Source: JBJXGE01 sp046154185 (GTDB taxonomy: Bacteria > Planctomycetota > UBA8108 > UBA1146 > JAJFFE01). From it: a DNA stretch of 64,000 bases. The notes beneath the pieces were generated by a model that worked only from the letters and a program-made list of their open reading frames with translations, did no database searches and was not told the DNA's origin. This document shows, in pieces, positions 50,915-59,938 of the stretch. Both the position numbers and the translations under genes were made by a program. Within the stretch, counting starts at the first letter, position 1. Every line of letters begins with the position of its first letter. The stretch covers positions 1-64,000 of the forward strand of contig JBJXGE010000058.1 of the NCBI GenBank assembly GCA_046154185.1, read 5' to 3'.

Positions 50915-51595
50915 TTACGGATGCCCAGCCGGCTTCTCCGTCGTAGGCTTTTTGCCTTTTCCATCACCGCTCAGTTTCGCCAGGTGCGTCAGCGGATCGG
51001 CCATTACCGCCTTCTTGCAGGCGCCGCAGCACAAGCGTACGAGCCGATTGCCAATCACCATGTTGACCGGTTCACCCATGCCGCCGAGTTTCTCGCCAGA
51101 GACGACGCAGGTCTCGATCGGGTACTTTTCCTTCTGCGCCGCGATCACCGCGTCGTCGAGTTTCTTCAGAAACTTGGCCGGATCCTTCTGCACTTCCGCG
51201 CTGCACTTCTTGCAGCACAACCGCACGAGCCGATTGTTGAAGACCCAATCGACGGTATCGGCGCCAAGCGCTTCATCCGAAACCAAACAGGTTTTCAGCG
51301 GGTACATCGGGGCCTGCTGTTTGACGACATCCTGATCGATCTTGGCGATGAACTTAGCCGGCTCCGCTTTGAAGCCGTCGATGCACTTGTCACAACAGAA
51401 GCGTACTTCTCGGCCCTCGTGCTGGTAGACCGTCGGCTTGGCTTCCAGTTTCTTGCCGGAAACCGGGCAGGTGTCGAGCATATAAGGATCGCCGATCGCC
51501 TTTTTGCCCGCTTCCTTCGGTTTGTTTTCATCGAAGGCAAAGGCCGTCGCCGCCACCAAAACCAACGTCACTCCCAAAACATGTCCAACGCGCAT
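50915..51595 (-). CDS. Secreted protein with three tandem Cys-rich (TRASH/YHS-like) repeats
   Basis: A 226-residue protein with a signal peptide (LGVTLVLVAATAFA). Three repeats of about 55-60 residues follow, each with a CxVS motif and a CCxxC: TCPVSGKKL...FCCDKC, TCLVSDEAL...LCCKKC and TCVVSGEKL...LCCGAC. Each unit could bind one metal; the pattern resembles the TRASH/YHS heavy-metal domains. The ATG at 51595 has GGAAGGA 8 nt upstream. The gene follows the gatB-cytochrome run by 68 nt and may be co-transcribed. Confidence 0.8.
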   Translation of the reverse strand: MRVGHVLGVTLVLVAATAFAFDENKPKEAGKKAIGDPYMLDTCPVSGKKLEAKPTVYQHEGREVRFCCDKCIDGFKAEPAKFIAKIDQDVVKQQAPMYPLKTCLVSDEALGADTVDWVFNNRLVRLCCKKCSAEVQKDPAKFLKKLDDAVIAAQKEKYPIETCVVSGEKLGGMGEPVNMVIGNRLVRLCCGACKKAVMADPLTHLAKLSGDGKGKKPTTEKPAGHP

Positions 51596-51663
51596 CAGAA
51601 AGATCCTTCCATTTCGAGAACAAAACGACACGTGATCGACGAGCCGAACCCTGCGTGCTACCG

Positions 51664-52590
51664 TCACCAACTGAAGTGATCCGGCCCGAACACAATCACG
51701 CCACCAAAGTGTCCTGTCAATCCGGTGAGCACCACAAGTCCAAACAGCAGCCAGCGAAACCAGCGGACAGACGAAGGCGTGCGGCCGCTTCGCCACGACC
51801 ACTCCCCCACAACGAGTGTCACGGCCGCCCAGACGGCGCTCGAAACTCCGAACCAACGATGCCAGAAGAGATTTTGTTCCTGATAGCCTTCGAGCCCGCC
51901 GGCGATCCACCCGAGTGGCGCGGCCGCGACTGACCCAACGCACCCCACCCACAGACAAAACCGCACCGTTGTCGCCAGGCTCGAGTCCAAGATCGGATCG
52001 CCCGCTTGGCCCGATCGTCGCTTACGTTTCGCAAGGATTCCCAGCACCTCGGCGAGTCCGGCCGCGAACACGAGCGCGATCGGAAAGTGCACGACGACCG
52101 GATGGAATCGGCTGGCGAAACGCGCGAGCCGCGGCCAAAACGTCGGCGGCGGGGGCGGCGCGGTGGTGGCGGCACCGATCGCCGGCTCACCGCTCACGCG
52201 CGGGAGCGGCGCACCGGCGGCAATCCAGTTCCGAATCGTCTCGATTTGCGTCGCACTGAGCGGACCCGACTTCGCCGCCATCGGCGGCATCCGATCCTCC
52301 GGGTCCTGCAACATCAACAAGCGATAAAGCTCAGAGTCATCCGGTTGTCCGCGCACGACGAACTCTGGATTCGCGGCGACGCGCGCGAGATCTTCGATGT
52401 AGCCGAACTTTCCCTTCGGTTTCGGCAAATGCGCGCCATGACACTCCACGCAATGCGAGGCGAAGATGGCGCGCACCTGCGCGCCGAGATCGGCGACTTG
52501 TGGCTCAAGTCCACGAACGAGCCGTGAACCGGCGAGAACGGCGACAAGCGCGAGCAACGACAAGCCCGTCGAGTTGCGCACGAGTTTCAC
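51664..52590 (-). CDS. Membrane cytochrome c with DUF2231-like domain
   Basis: A 308-residue protein. After a signal anchor (STGLSLLALVAVLAGSRLV) there is a planctomycete-type cytochrome c domain with heme motif CVECH and methionine candidates near PPMAAKSG. A Pro-rich linker leads to four predicted membrane helices with FHPVVVHFPIALVFAAGL, the start of a DUF2231-like domain. The GTG start overlaps the gatB stop as GTGA, coupling a respiratory protein to the translation operon. Confidence 0.85.
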   Translation of the reverse strand: MKLVRNSTGLSLLALVAVLAGSRLVRGLEPQVADLGAQVRAIFASHCVECHGAHLPKPKGKFGYIEDLARVAANPEFVVRGQPDDSELYRLLMLQDPEDRMPPMAAKSGPLSATQIETIRNWIAAGAPLPRVSGEPAIGAATTAPPPPPTFWPRLARFASRFHPVVVHFPIALVFAAGLAEVLGILAKRKRRSGQAGDPILDSSLATTVRFCLWVGCVGSVAAAPLGWIAGGLEGYQEQNLFWHRWFGVSSAVWAAVTLVVGEWSWRSGRTPSSVRWFRWLLFGLVVLTGLTGHFGGVIVFGPDHFSW

Positions 52591-54071
52591 TTCGTCGCGC
52601 CTCCTTCCGCGTCCTCCGTCGCACCCGCTCCTTCGTTGCGTAGTTCGGCAATGCGTCGTCGCAGTAGTTCGCTCACGCGTTTCGCATTCGCCTGTCCGCC
52701 CGTGCGACGCATGACGCTGCCGACGAGGGCGCCCATCGGCTTCGCGTCGCCAGCGACCAACTTCGTGACGGCCGCCGGCTCAGATGCGATCACTTCATTG
52801 ACCAACGCAAGAAGTTGCCCGTCGTCGGAAATCTGTTCGCCACGGGCGGCGAGCAGCTCGGCGACGGCCTGGCCGGTCTCGAGCGCCGCGCGCAACACCG
52901 AGCGCGCGATGGTGAGATTGACCGCGCCTGCCTCGACGGCGGCGATGATGCGGGCGAGCTCGCTCGGCGCGAGCGGTAACTGCGCAAGCTCCAGTTGTCG
53001 TTCATTGAGTTCGCGCGCAATGTCCGTTTTGAGCCAATTGAGTGCGGCACGCGGGGACGCGCCATGCGCCCGCAAGGCATCGAAATAGTCGGCGTTGGCG
53101 CGCGTCGAAGTCAACGCGCGTGCATCCGCTGCCGACAGCGCCAACTCCGACTCGTAACTTCGGCGCCGGGCGATCGGCAAATCGCGCACCCACGCCCGCT
53201 CCTTTTCGACCCACGCGTCCGCGATCTCGTACTCGGGGAGATCCGGCTCCGGAAAATAGCGATAGTCCTGCGCGTCTTCTTTGCTGCGCATCGACTCCGT
53301 GCGACGGCCATCGACGTTCCACAAGCGCGTTTCTTGTTCTACGTGAAGACCGGATTCCAGCATTTTTTCTTGTCGCACGTGTTCGAAAGCGATGGCGTCC
53401 ATCGCGTGTTGAAACGAGTTCAGGTTTTTGATCTCGACGCGCGTTCCGTACGCGCTCGCGCCGGCGGGCCGGAGCGAGAGATTCACATCGCAACGAAGCG
53501 AACCCTCCTCCATGTTGCCATCGGAGACTCCGACCCACCGCACGAGTTCGCGAATCGCGCGCAAACACGCCGCGACGTCCGCCGCGGCACGCAAGTGGGG
53601 CCGCGTCACGATCTCGATGAGCGGCGTGCCACAGCGATTGAGATCGATCTGCGTGACGTCGCGGTCGGCCGAGTGCTTCGACTTGCCGGCGTCCTCCTCG
53701 AGATGAATGCGCTCGAGCTCGAGGCGGGCGACCGTGCCGTCTTCGCGTTCGAATTCGATCTCGCCCCCGAGCGCGAAAGGCCACTCATGCTGCGAGATTT
53801 GGTAGCCTTTCGGCAGATCGGGATAAAAGTAATTCTTGCGATCGAAACGTGTTCGGCGCGCGATGCGCGCGCCGAACGCCAACGCCGCCCGCACGGCGCT
53901 CTGCAGCGCCGATCGGTTCAAGACCGGTAACGCTCCCGGATAGCCCAGGCACACCGGACACACGAGCGAGTTCGGCTCGGCGTCGAATGCTAACCGGCAA
54001 TCACAAAAAAGCTTGGTCGGCGTGGCGAGCTGCACGTGCACTTCGAGCCCGATCACTTCTTCCCAACTCAT
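52587..54071 (-). CDS. gatB: Asp-tRNA(Asn)/Glu-tRNA(Gln) amidotransferase subunit B
   Basis: The kinase-transferase subunit of GatCAB, which makes Gln-tRNA(Gln) or Asn-tRNA(Asn) from the misacylated forms. The 494-residue product has VIGLEVHVQLATPTKLFC with zinc motif FCDC...CPVCLG, KNYFYPDLPKGYQISQ, and the GatB/YqeY C-terminal helical domain. ATG 54071 overlaps the gatA stop as ATGA. Confidence 0.97.
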   Translation of the reverse strand: MSWEEVIGLEVHVQLATPTKLFCDCRLAFDAEPNSLVCPVCLGYPGALPVLNRSALQSAVRAALAFGARIARRTRFDRKNYFYPDLPKGYQISQHEWPFALGGEIEFEREDGTVARLELERIHLEEDAGKSKHSADRDVTQIDLNRCGTPLIEIVTRPHLRAAADVAACLRAIRELVRWVGVSDGNMEEGSLRCDVNLSLRPAGASAYGTRVEIKNLNSFQHAMDAIAFEHVRQEKMLESGLHVEQETRLWNVDGRRTESMRSKEDAQDYRYFPEPDLPEYEIADAWVEKERAWVRDLPIARRRSYESELALSAADARALTSTRANADYFDALRAHGASPRAALNWLKTDIARELNERQLELAQLPLAPSELARIIAAVEAGAVNLTIARSVLRAALETGQAVAELLAARGEQISDDGQLLALVNEVIASEPAAVTKLVAGDAKPMGALVGSVMRRTGGQANAKRVSELLRRRIAELRNEGAGATEDAEGGATK

Positions 54072-55543
54072 GCGACGAGTCCTCCGGGAAGTTGGCGGTG
54101 ATGGGACGTCCGCGCTTGATACTCGCTCGCCAACGATAAGATCGTCTCGTCCTGACCCGGCGCACCGAGCAATTGCAGTCCGATCGGCAACCCGTCCGCA
54201 TCCCGACCGCACGGCACCGAGATGCCGCAAAGTTCGGCGAGATTCGCGGACACGGTCAAGATGTCACAGGCGTAGAGCGCGAGCGGGTCGGCGACTTTCT
54301 CCCCGATGCGAAAGGGTGCAATCGGACTCGTCGGACACAGAACGACGTCGACTTGCGAGAAGGCGCGTCGATAGTCGGCGCGGATCCGCTCTCGCACTCT
54401 GAGCGCCCGGTGGTAATACGCTTCCGCGTAACCCGCCGACAGCACGAACGTACCGAGTAGAATCCGCCGTTTCACTTCGGCTCCGAAGCCGTGCGCGCGA
54501 CTCGCAAAGTAGATATCGCTGCGACCGTCGCGCGGCGCCGTGCGACGCACGCCGTACCGCACGCCGTCGTAGCGCGCGAGATTGCTCGACGCCTCGGCGG
54601 TCGCGATGACTTGGTAGCAGGCGTTGGCAAACGGCGTGTGCGGTAATTCGATTTTCAGGAGCTGATGGCCACACGACGCGAGTTCAGCGCCCGCCGCCCG
54701 CACGGCCGCCTCGATGCTCGGCGCCACTGCCGGTGGAAACAACTCGGACGCCAAACCGATTCGCAGCGGTCGCCGCGTTGCGCAGTCCGCGGCGACCGCC
54801 GGCCCGCATCGCGACGTCGCATCGAGTCGATCCCAGCCGCCCATGACCGCGAGTACCGCTTGCGCGTCGGCCGCGCTGCGCGCCAGCACGCCGATTTGAT
54901 CCAATGACGACGCGAACGCGACGAGGCCGGAGCGCGACACGCCACCGTAGCTCGGCTTGAGTCCGGTCGCGCCACAGAACGCCGCGGGCTGTCGCACCGA
55001 TCCGCCAGTGTCGGAACCGAGATGAAATCCCCAACCCTGCGCCCCCGCCAACGCCGCCGCGCCACCCGACGAGCCACCCGGCACGCGTTCGAGGCTCCAC
55101 GGATTTCGCGTCACCTGGTACGCGGAGTTTTCACAAGACGACCCCATCGCGAACTCGTCGAGGTTCGTCTTGCCAACCAGGATCGCGCCCGCGGCGATGA
55201 GGCGCGCCACCGCCGTCGCGTCGACCGGCGCGCGAAAACCCGCGAGCCCACGACTCCCGGCGTTCGTGGCGCCGAGTCGCGTGCAGATATTGCCCTTCGC
55301 TGTGAACGGAATTCCTTCCAGGGCACGCGGCGGCGCACCGCTCGCGAGGCGCGCATCGACCGCACGCGCGGCGGTCAGCGCCGAATCTGCAAAAGTTTCG
55401 AGCAGCGCGCCGACGTGATGATCGATGACCGCGATCCGATCGAGATACGCGCGCATGCCCGCCTCAGCGCTCTGCTCGCCGCGCAGTAACGCCGCACGGT
55501 ACTCGAGCGCGGTCGCGGTTGACGGCGGAAGATGCGGGGTCAT
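54068..55543 (-). CDS. gatA: Asp-tRNA(Asn)/Glu-tRNA(Gln) amidotransferase subunit A
   Basis: Amidase-signature subunit that hydrolyses glutamine to release ammonia for GatB. In 491 residues it shows the catalytic elements: PFTAKGNICT (catalytic Lys; KGN where KDN is usual), PGGSSGGAAA and GSDTGGSVRQPAAF with the cis-Ser/Ser pair. Overlaps gatC by 4 nt and gatB by 4 nt. The KDN-to-KGN change lies next to the catalytic Lys but does not remove it. Confidence 0.97.
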   Translation of the reverse strand: MTPHLPPSTATALEYRAALLRGEQSAEAGMRAYLDRIAVIDHHVGALLETFADSALTAARAVDARLASGAPPRALEGIPFTAKGNICTRLGATNAGSRGLAGFRAPVDATAVARLIAAGAILVGKTNLDEFAMGSSCENSAYQVTRNPWSLERVPGGSSGGAAALAGAQGWGFHLGSDTGGSVRQPAAFCGATGLKPSYGGVSRSGLVAFASSLDQIGVLARSAADAQAVLAVMGGWDRLDATSRCGPAVAADCATRRPLRIGLASELFPPAVAPSIEAAVRAAGAELASCGHQLLKIELPHTPFANACYQVIATAEASSNLARYDGVRYGVRRTAPRDGRSDIYFASRAHGFGAEVKRRILLGTFVLSAGYAEAYYHRALRVRERIRADYRRAFSQVDVVLCPTSPIAPFRIGEKVADPLALYACDILTVSANLAELCGISVPCGRDADGLPIGLQLLGAPGQDETILSLASEYQARTSHHRQLPGGLVA

Positions 55544-55899
55544 CCGACGACTCGCGGAACCACGAAATAGGCTCCGTCGCGCTCCGGGGCGATCCGTAAT
55601 AGTTCGTCTCCGAGTACGCGGTCCGGGGAATCCTCACCCGACGAACTCGGCGCCGCCGCTGTCGCATCGACCGGATGCGACGCGCCACCGGCGTGATCGA
55701 CCGGTTCCGTTCCACTCGGAAGCGAAACCTGCTCCAGAGTTCTGACGAATTCGAGCATGCGAGTGAAGTGGTCTACGAGCGACGGAACTTCCGCCATCGA
55801 CACGTCGAGCCGCGCGAGCCGCGCGATATGGAGCACGAGCTGGGCGTCAATAACGGGATCGGCATCTACCGGTCCGCAATCCCCCGCCGCCGAGGTCAC
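55540..55899 (-). CDS. gatC: Asp-tRNA(Asn)/Glu-tRNA(Gln) amidotransferase subunit C
   Basis: Small subunit that stabilises the GatA-GatB interface. The 119-residue product has the pattern VLHIARLARLDVSMAEVPSL...FTRMLEFVRTLEQV. The C-terminal half has an Ala/Ser/Asp-rich linker (ATAAAPSSSGEDS) before the closing APERDGAYFVVPRVVG, which is longer than usual. The gene overlaps rpmB and gatA by 4 nt each, completing the rpmB-gatC-gatA-gatB operon. Confidence 0.94.
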   Translation of the reverse strand: MTSAAGDCGPVDADPVIDAQLVLHIARLARLDVSMAEVPSLVDHFTRMLEFVRTLEQVSLPSGTEPVDHAGGASHPVDATAAAPSSSGEDSPDRVLGDELLRIAPERDGAYFVVPRVVG

Positions 55900-56156
55900 T
55901 GCACGCTGGGCGCGGCGGGAGTGCGCACGGGTCGCTTAACGGCGCGGCCACGTCGCAAGCAACGAGTGCAAAGCGTGAGACGCTTCGCCGTGCCGTTGAC
56001 CATCGCGCGGACCTTTTGCAAGTTCGGCTTGTACGTGCGAAGCCGAATGCCCGTTACCTTGGTGCCGACTCCGCCGAGGTGCTTTGCTTTACCACGGGTC
56101 GTAATCCGCTTGCCGCGCTGGGTGCGTTTCCCGCACGTTTCGCACACTCGTGACAT
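55896..56156 (-). CDS. rpmB: 50S ribosomal protein L28 (zinc-binding form)
   Basis: An 86-residue ribosomal protein: MSRVCETCGKRTQRGKRITT, then KPNLQKVRA and KRLTLCTRCLRRGRAVKR. The two CxxC pairs (CETC and CTRC) mark the zinc-binding form. A longer frame to 56273 exists, but ATG 56156 gives the family start. It heads the rpmB-gatCAB cluster and lies 127 nt downstream of tRNA-Met, possibly co-transcribed. The four-base overlap with gatC couples translation. Confidence 0.95.
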   Translation of the reverse strand: MSRVCETCGKRTQRGKRITTRGKAKHLGGVGTKVTGIRLRTYKPNLQKVRAMVNGTAKRLTLCTRCLRRGRAVKRPVRTPAAPSVQ

Positions 56157-56282
56157 GAAACTGTCTCTTTCACTCTTAGCCGGTTCACTCTTAGATTCAC
56201 TGTCAGCCGGCTGGCAAACTCGTTGCTGTCGCGGTCTTCGTCGAACTCGGCGAAACAACCGGGTCGGCGACAAGAAAATGAA

Positions 56283-56355
56283 TGGTGGCGCAGGGACTCG
56301 AACCCCGGACCAAAGGATTATGATTCCTTTGCTCTACCAACTGAGCTACGCCACC
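56283..56355 (-). tRNA. tRNA-Met (CAU), probably elongator
   Basis: The complement gives a 73-nt cloverleaf: acceptor GGTGGCG/CGCCACC with A73, D-arm TAGCTCAGTTGGTAGAGC, anticodon loop ATCATAA, and T-arm CCGGGGTTCGAGTCCC. CCA is not encoded. It has no initiator hallmarks (three G-C pairs in the anticodon stem) and is taken as elongator Met. Confidence 0.92.
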
Positions 56356-56519
56356 AGCGCAACGAAAGGCCAGGAAACATACCGAGCTGGCTCGCCAATT
56401 GCCACAGACTTTTCCGACGGTCAGGGGCAACTTGCCGCCCCTCCGCGTGGCTGCGGGCCGCTCGGCTGTCGCGCCTCGGTTCCTTTGCACGCACCAGCGG
56501 GCAAGACCTGCTGGATTGG

Positions 56520-57236
56520 GTGCAGCCGCCGACTTGCGCCATCTGCGACCTGGCGTCGGCGGCCGTCGGGACCGAATCCGACCTCTGTCCACGCTGCGAC
56601 ATCGAGTTGCCACGGGTGGAAGGCGTCTGCCGTCGGTGCGCTGATCTCCACGCCGAACCGCACTCCGGCTCGAGGTCGCCCGGCTGCGTATTGTGTCGCG
56701 TCGGCGGATTGACGGTCCGTGTGCGCCACTTCGGCTGGCACGCCGAGTCGCTGCGAGCGCTCATTCTCCGCGCGAAGTGGCACCAGGAATGGAGTCTCAT
56801 CCGGATGCTCGGTCGATGGCTCGCGGAAGTCGCAAGGTCGGAAAACTACGCCCACGGACTCGACGGCTGGGTCGCCGTGCCGCGCGATTTGCGCCGTCGA
56901 CTCCTCCACGGCAAACCGCTCGCGGAGCATCTCGCCGCGGAAGTCGGCCGCCGCTTGCAACTGCCACGGATAGCCGCGCCGCGTCGCGCGCGTCGCGCGC
57001 CGCAGGTTGCGCTCGGCGCAATCGCGCGCCGACGCAATTTGCGCGGCGCGTTCAGTCTTTCAGCGCGCGGTCGACAGCGCATTCGCGACCGCCGACTCCT
57101 GCTCATCGATGACGTGATCACAACCGGCAGCACGATAGAAGAGTGCGCTCACGCGCTACTCGACGCGGGCGCCCGCGAAGTGCGCGCGCTCGTATTGGCC
57201 GTTGCACCGGATCCCGAATCGGATCGCGGACGCTGA
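56520..57236 (+). CDS. ComF-family phosphoribosyltransferase-like protein
   Basis: A protein of about 238 residues. A double zinc ribbon at the N-terminus (CAIC, CPRC, CRRC, CVLC) is followed by the phosphoribosyltransferase fold with PRPP motif LLLIDDVITTGSTIEE. ComF proteins act in DNA uptake in some bacteria but are widely distributed (e.g. GntX) with unclear roles. The start is uncertain: no ATG, GTG or TTG lies between the tRNA and GTG 56520 in frame, so that GTG is used, though a slightly longer start is possible. Confidence 0.8.
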   Translation: MQPPTCAICDLASAAVGTESDLCPRCDIELPRVEGVCRRCADLHAEPHSGSRSPGCVLCRVGGLTVRVRHFGWHAESLRALILRAKWHQEWSLIRMLGRWLAEVARSENYAHGLDGWVAVPRDLRRRLLHGKPLAEHLAAEVGRRLQLPRIAAPRRARRAPQVALGAIARRRNLRGAFSLSARGRQRIRDRRLLLIDDVITTGSTIEECAHALLDAGAREVRALVLAVAPDPESDRGR

Positions 57237-57270
57237 CGAACGGATTCCGCGGTTACTCAGCGGAGCTGCT

Positions 57271-58116
57271 TCAACGCCCGCCGCGTTTGACGGCGATGAC
57301 ATAGGCGATCCACGAATCGCAGTTGTCGACTTTTTCGGTGCGCCGAAAGATCCCGTTCCCCTCGCGACCACTCTTGTCCCAGCCTTCCCAGTACACGTCG
57401 CTCCGCTCGAAGCCGGCTTCGAGCAACACTTCGCGAACTTCGGGCATGGTCCAAATGCGCCAGTCGTACGTGAAGGCGCGTTTCAATCGCGAGCCGTCGG
57501 GAAAGCTGTAATGAATCGAGCAACGCGCGTCGTGCGTGATCGCGTTGAAACTCTCCTGTTCCCAGGTGTAGACGAAGCGACGCTCGCGACGCTCTTCATT
57601 CGTCGCCCCGAGCGCTTCCCAGCCGCCCTCGACATCGATGACGAACAATCCGTCCTGCTTGAGATTGCGGTAGGCGGCGGCAAAGTAGCGCCGTAGGAGT
57701 TCGCGCGTCTTGAAAATGTAGTAAGAAAAATTGAGCCCGACGACGACGTCGGCCGCTGGCGTGCCGCCCTCGAGCGCATTGCCGACTCGCAAATGCACAC
57801 GACTCTGCTGCGCTGGCTTGAGCCGCGAAAGATTATGCGCGCGTCCCCACGCGATCGGTTCCGGATCGAGATCGACGCCGTGCGCGATATTCTCCTTGTG
57901 AGCGCGCACCCATTCGCAACACATGAGACTCGTGCCGCAAAAATCCTCGCGCAAGATTTTCGGCGTCCGATCGAACTCCTGCTTGAACGCGCGGCGTATG
58001 ACAGGGACGTCCGACTCGGGCGCCTGCACGCTGTTCTGATAAAGCTCGTAGCGATCGGCGCGCCGGGCCACAGACCCGGCCGGCCCTTCGCGGACCGGCT
58101 TTGGCGCCCAGTGCAC
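57271..58116 (-). CDS. Class I SAM-dependent methyltransferase
   Basis: A 281-residue Rossmann-fold methyltransferase. SAM-binding elements: ILREDFCGTSLMCCEWVRAH (motif I variant with DFCGTS), HGVDLDPEPIAWG (motif II), NALEGGTPAADVVVGLNFS. The C-terminal part is FEGSDVYWEGWDK-like (ERSDVYWEGWDKSGREG). The substrate is unknown. The GTG at 58116 with GGAG 6 nt upstream decides the start over an upstream TTG at 58194. It converges with comF-like. Confidence 0.82.
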   Translation of the reverse strand: MHWAPKPVREGPAGSVARRADRYELYQNSVQAPESDVPVIRRAFKQEFDRTPKILREDFCGTSLMCCEWVRAHKENIAHGVDLDPEPIAWGRAHNLSRLKPAQQSRVHLRVGNALEGGTPAADVVVGLNFSYYIFKTRELLRRYFAAAYRNLKQDGLFVIDVEGGWEALGATNEERRERRFVYTWEQESFNAITHDARCSIHYSFPDGSRLKRAFTYDWRIWTMPEVREVLLEAGFERSDVYWEGWDKSGREGNGIFRRTEKVDNCDSWIAYVIAVKRGGR

Positions 58117-58313
58117 ACCGTTCTCCGCCGATGGTCTATTCGGACGTGAAATCAAGGATCTCGTTTCGGTTGGGGTTCGAGCACGAACTCGCAACAGTCC
58201 ACGGCGACAACACGACGCCTACTCTCGAGGCTATTGTTGCGCAGATAATGCCGACGATCTTCGCGGCTGCAAGGGAAGCTTTCGTCGCTGATCGGCTCGC
58301 GCGCAAAACGTGG

Positions 58314-58664
58314 CTACTCCGTGGCACGCGGCAACCGGAGTTGCGCCAACACGACGCGCGGTGCCGTCACCGTATCGACGCGCAACAACAATTGTTTGTC
58401 TCGCTCCATCACCGTGCCGCGCCCGAGCTCGACGCCATCGACGCGCAGGGATACTTGGCGGCCGATCGACTTGCCAAGCGCCAGGATGCTCCCCTCACAC
58501 CAGCTCTCGACATGCTCGAGCGGGACTTCCTTCTCCATCAAGACCGCGGCGACGCGCAGCACATGGTCTGCAAGCGCGCGCACTCGCAGCTCGATATCGG
58601 GCAGCTCGGGCGCATCGGCGTTCGCGGACGCCGCAGAGTCGCCGTCGTTGGCGCGTCGTATCAA
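58314..58664 (-). CDS. FliN/SpoA-domain protein
   Basis: A 116-residue protein whose C-terminal 80 residues match the SpoA (surface presentation of antigens) domain of FliN: VPLEHVESWCEGSILALGKS, then IGRQVSLRVDGVELGRGTV and MERDKQLLLRVDTV. FliN forms the C-ring of flagellar motors; related SpoA domains are in type III secretion. The TTG at 58664, with AAGGAG just before, overlaps the preceding FAD-oxidoreductase stop as TTGA. No other flagellar gene lies within the window, so its partner is not known here. Confidence 0.75.
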   Translation of the reverse strand: MIRRANDGDSAASANADAPELPDIELRVRALADHVLRVAAVLMEKEVPLEHVESWCEGSILALGKSIGRQVSLRVDGVELGRGTVMERDKQLLLRVDTVTAPRVVLAQLRLPRATE

Positions 58665-59818
58665 AAGGCTCCTTCCCGACAGAGGCTCGGGCGCCACGCG
58701 AACTCGGTCTCGATCGCGCGCCGCCCGACGAGCGCGTCGGCGACTCGGCGGCCGACCTCGGCGGAAACTGTCACGCCATGCCCGCCGAGTCCGACGGCCC
58801 AATGCCAACCTCGCACCCGCGGGTCAGGGCCGAGTAAGAAATTCTCATCCGCCACGAATGTGCGTTGGCCCGCGGCAACTCGCGTGACGTGAGCATTGCG
58901 CGCCCGCGGAAATGCGCGGCCGGCCTTCGACCGAAAGAGCGCTTCAACGCCTGGCCGCACTCGGCAATCGCCGGGCGCGGTGACCATTTCATCGCACGGA
59001 CTCCACAACAAGCCATCCCCGCACGGGCGAAAGTAAATTTCGACGCCGAGGTGCCAGACCCAGGGACCAGCGTCCCCAGACTGAGCGCTTCCGAATTTGG
59101 CGCGCTCGCGATCGGCAGCGATGCGGGTCGACGGCGCGGCGGTCGTAATCAAGTGCCGGAGTCGGGGCTCGCAATCGAGTTCGAGGTCGGCGGCGCGCGC
59201 CCATTTTCCTGCCCAAGCTCCCGTGGCGACCACGAGCGCATCACACTCGATGCGCCCTGCCGCCGTTTCGATGCCACGCACGCGATCGTGCTCGACGATC
59301 GGGCCGTGCACATCGATTCCCATCGCGACTTCGGCGCCGAGCCGGCGCGCTTCGTCCACGGTGTCGCTCAAGAAACTCAGCGCATCGACGACGCCGTCGT
59401 CTGGAGCTTCCAGCGCGTCTTCCAGATCGGTGTCATGCAGGAACAGGCAGCGATCGAGTAACTCCGCAGTCGCCGGGCGCCGGAGCGCGCTCTTGGTGAC
59501 CAGCGTTTTAGTTCCTGCTCCCGCGCCCCCGATCAAGATCCCACCCGTGCGCCGAAAGAACGCGGCGCCTGGCGCACGCTCGTCCGAGCGTCGCGCGAGT
59601 TCGAGCGCGCCACGCTGAGCGTACTCCGCTTTGAGCGGCGAATCGACCGCCGTGCGAATCATCGCGGCATTCTGTCCTGACGCTTGCGCGCCGAGTCGTG
59701 ACTCGCGATCGACGAGCAACAGCTTGCGAACGCCCGCCTTCGCGAGCGCGAGCGCCGTCGCCGCGCCAGCGAAGCCGGCGCCAACGACGATCACGTCATA
59801 CAGCCTGGCTAGAGTCAT
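58661..59818 (-). CDS. FAD-dependent oxidoreductase (DAO family)
   Basis: A 385-residue flavoenzyme: dinucleotide-binding VIVVGAGFAGAATALALAKAG at the N-terminus, then VATGAWAG and the C-terminal WHWAVGLGGHGVTVSAEVG, as in D-amino acid oxidase/glycine oxidase/sarcosine oxidase enzymes. The substrate cannot be assigned. The ATG at 59818 is in frame with MTLARLYDVIVV. It overlaps the FliN-like gene by 4 nt. Confidence 0.88.
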   Translation of the reverse strand: MTLARLYDVIVVGAGFAGAATALALAKAGVRKLLLVDRESRLGAQASGQNAAMIRTAVDSPLKAEYAQRGALELARRSDERAPGAAFFRRTGGILIGGAGAGTKTLVTKSALRRPATAELLDRCLFLHDTDLEDALEAPDDGVVDALSFLSDTVDEARRLGAEVAMGIDVHGPIVEHDRVRGIETAAGRIECDALVVATGAWAGKWARAADLELDCEPRLRHLITTAAPSTRIAADRERAKFGSAQSGDAGPWVWHLGVEIYFRPCGDGLLWSPCDEMVTAPGDCRVRPGVEALFRSKAGRAFPRARNAHVTRVAAGQRTFVADENFLLGPDPRVRGWHWAVGLGGHGVTVSAEVGRRVADALVGRRAIETEFAWRPSLCREGAF

Positions 59819-59868
59819 CTCTCGCTCGCTCGCGAACTCGTTTGCGAATCCATTCGCGACCTAACAAA

Positions 59869-59904
59869 GCGCGGCGGTCTCGAGGTCATTCGAGACCGCC
59901 GCGC
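59869..59904 (-). terminator. Terminator hairpin after the 1019-residue protein gene
   Basis: GCGCGGCGGTCTCGA (59869-59883) pairs perfectly with TCGAGACCGCCGCGC (59890-59904) over 15 bp with a 6-nt loop. On the minus strand TTTGTTAG follows, a weak T-tract, so it terminates the gene ending at 59939. Confidence 0.8.
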
Positions 59905-59938
59905 TTCTCGCTTTCGACCTGAAACGCCTCGGCGGCTG

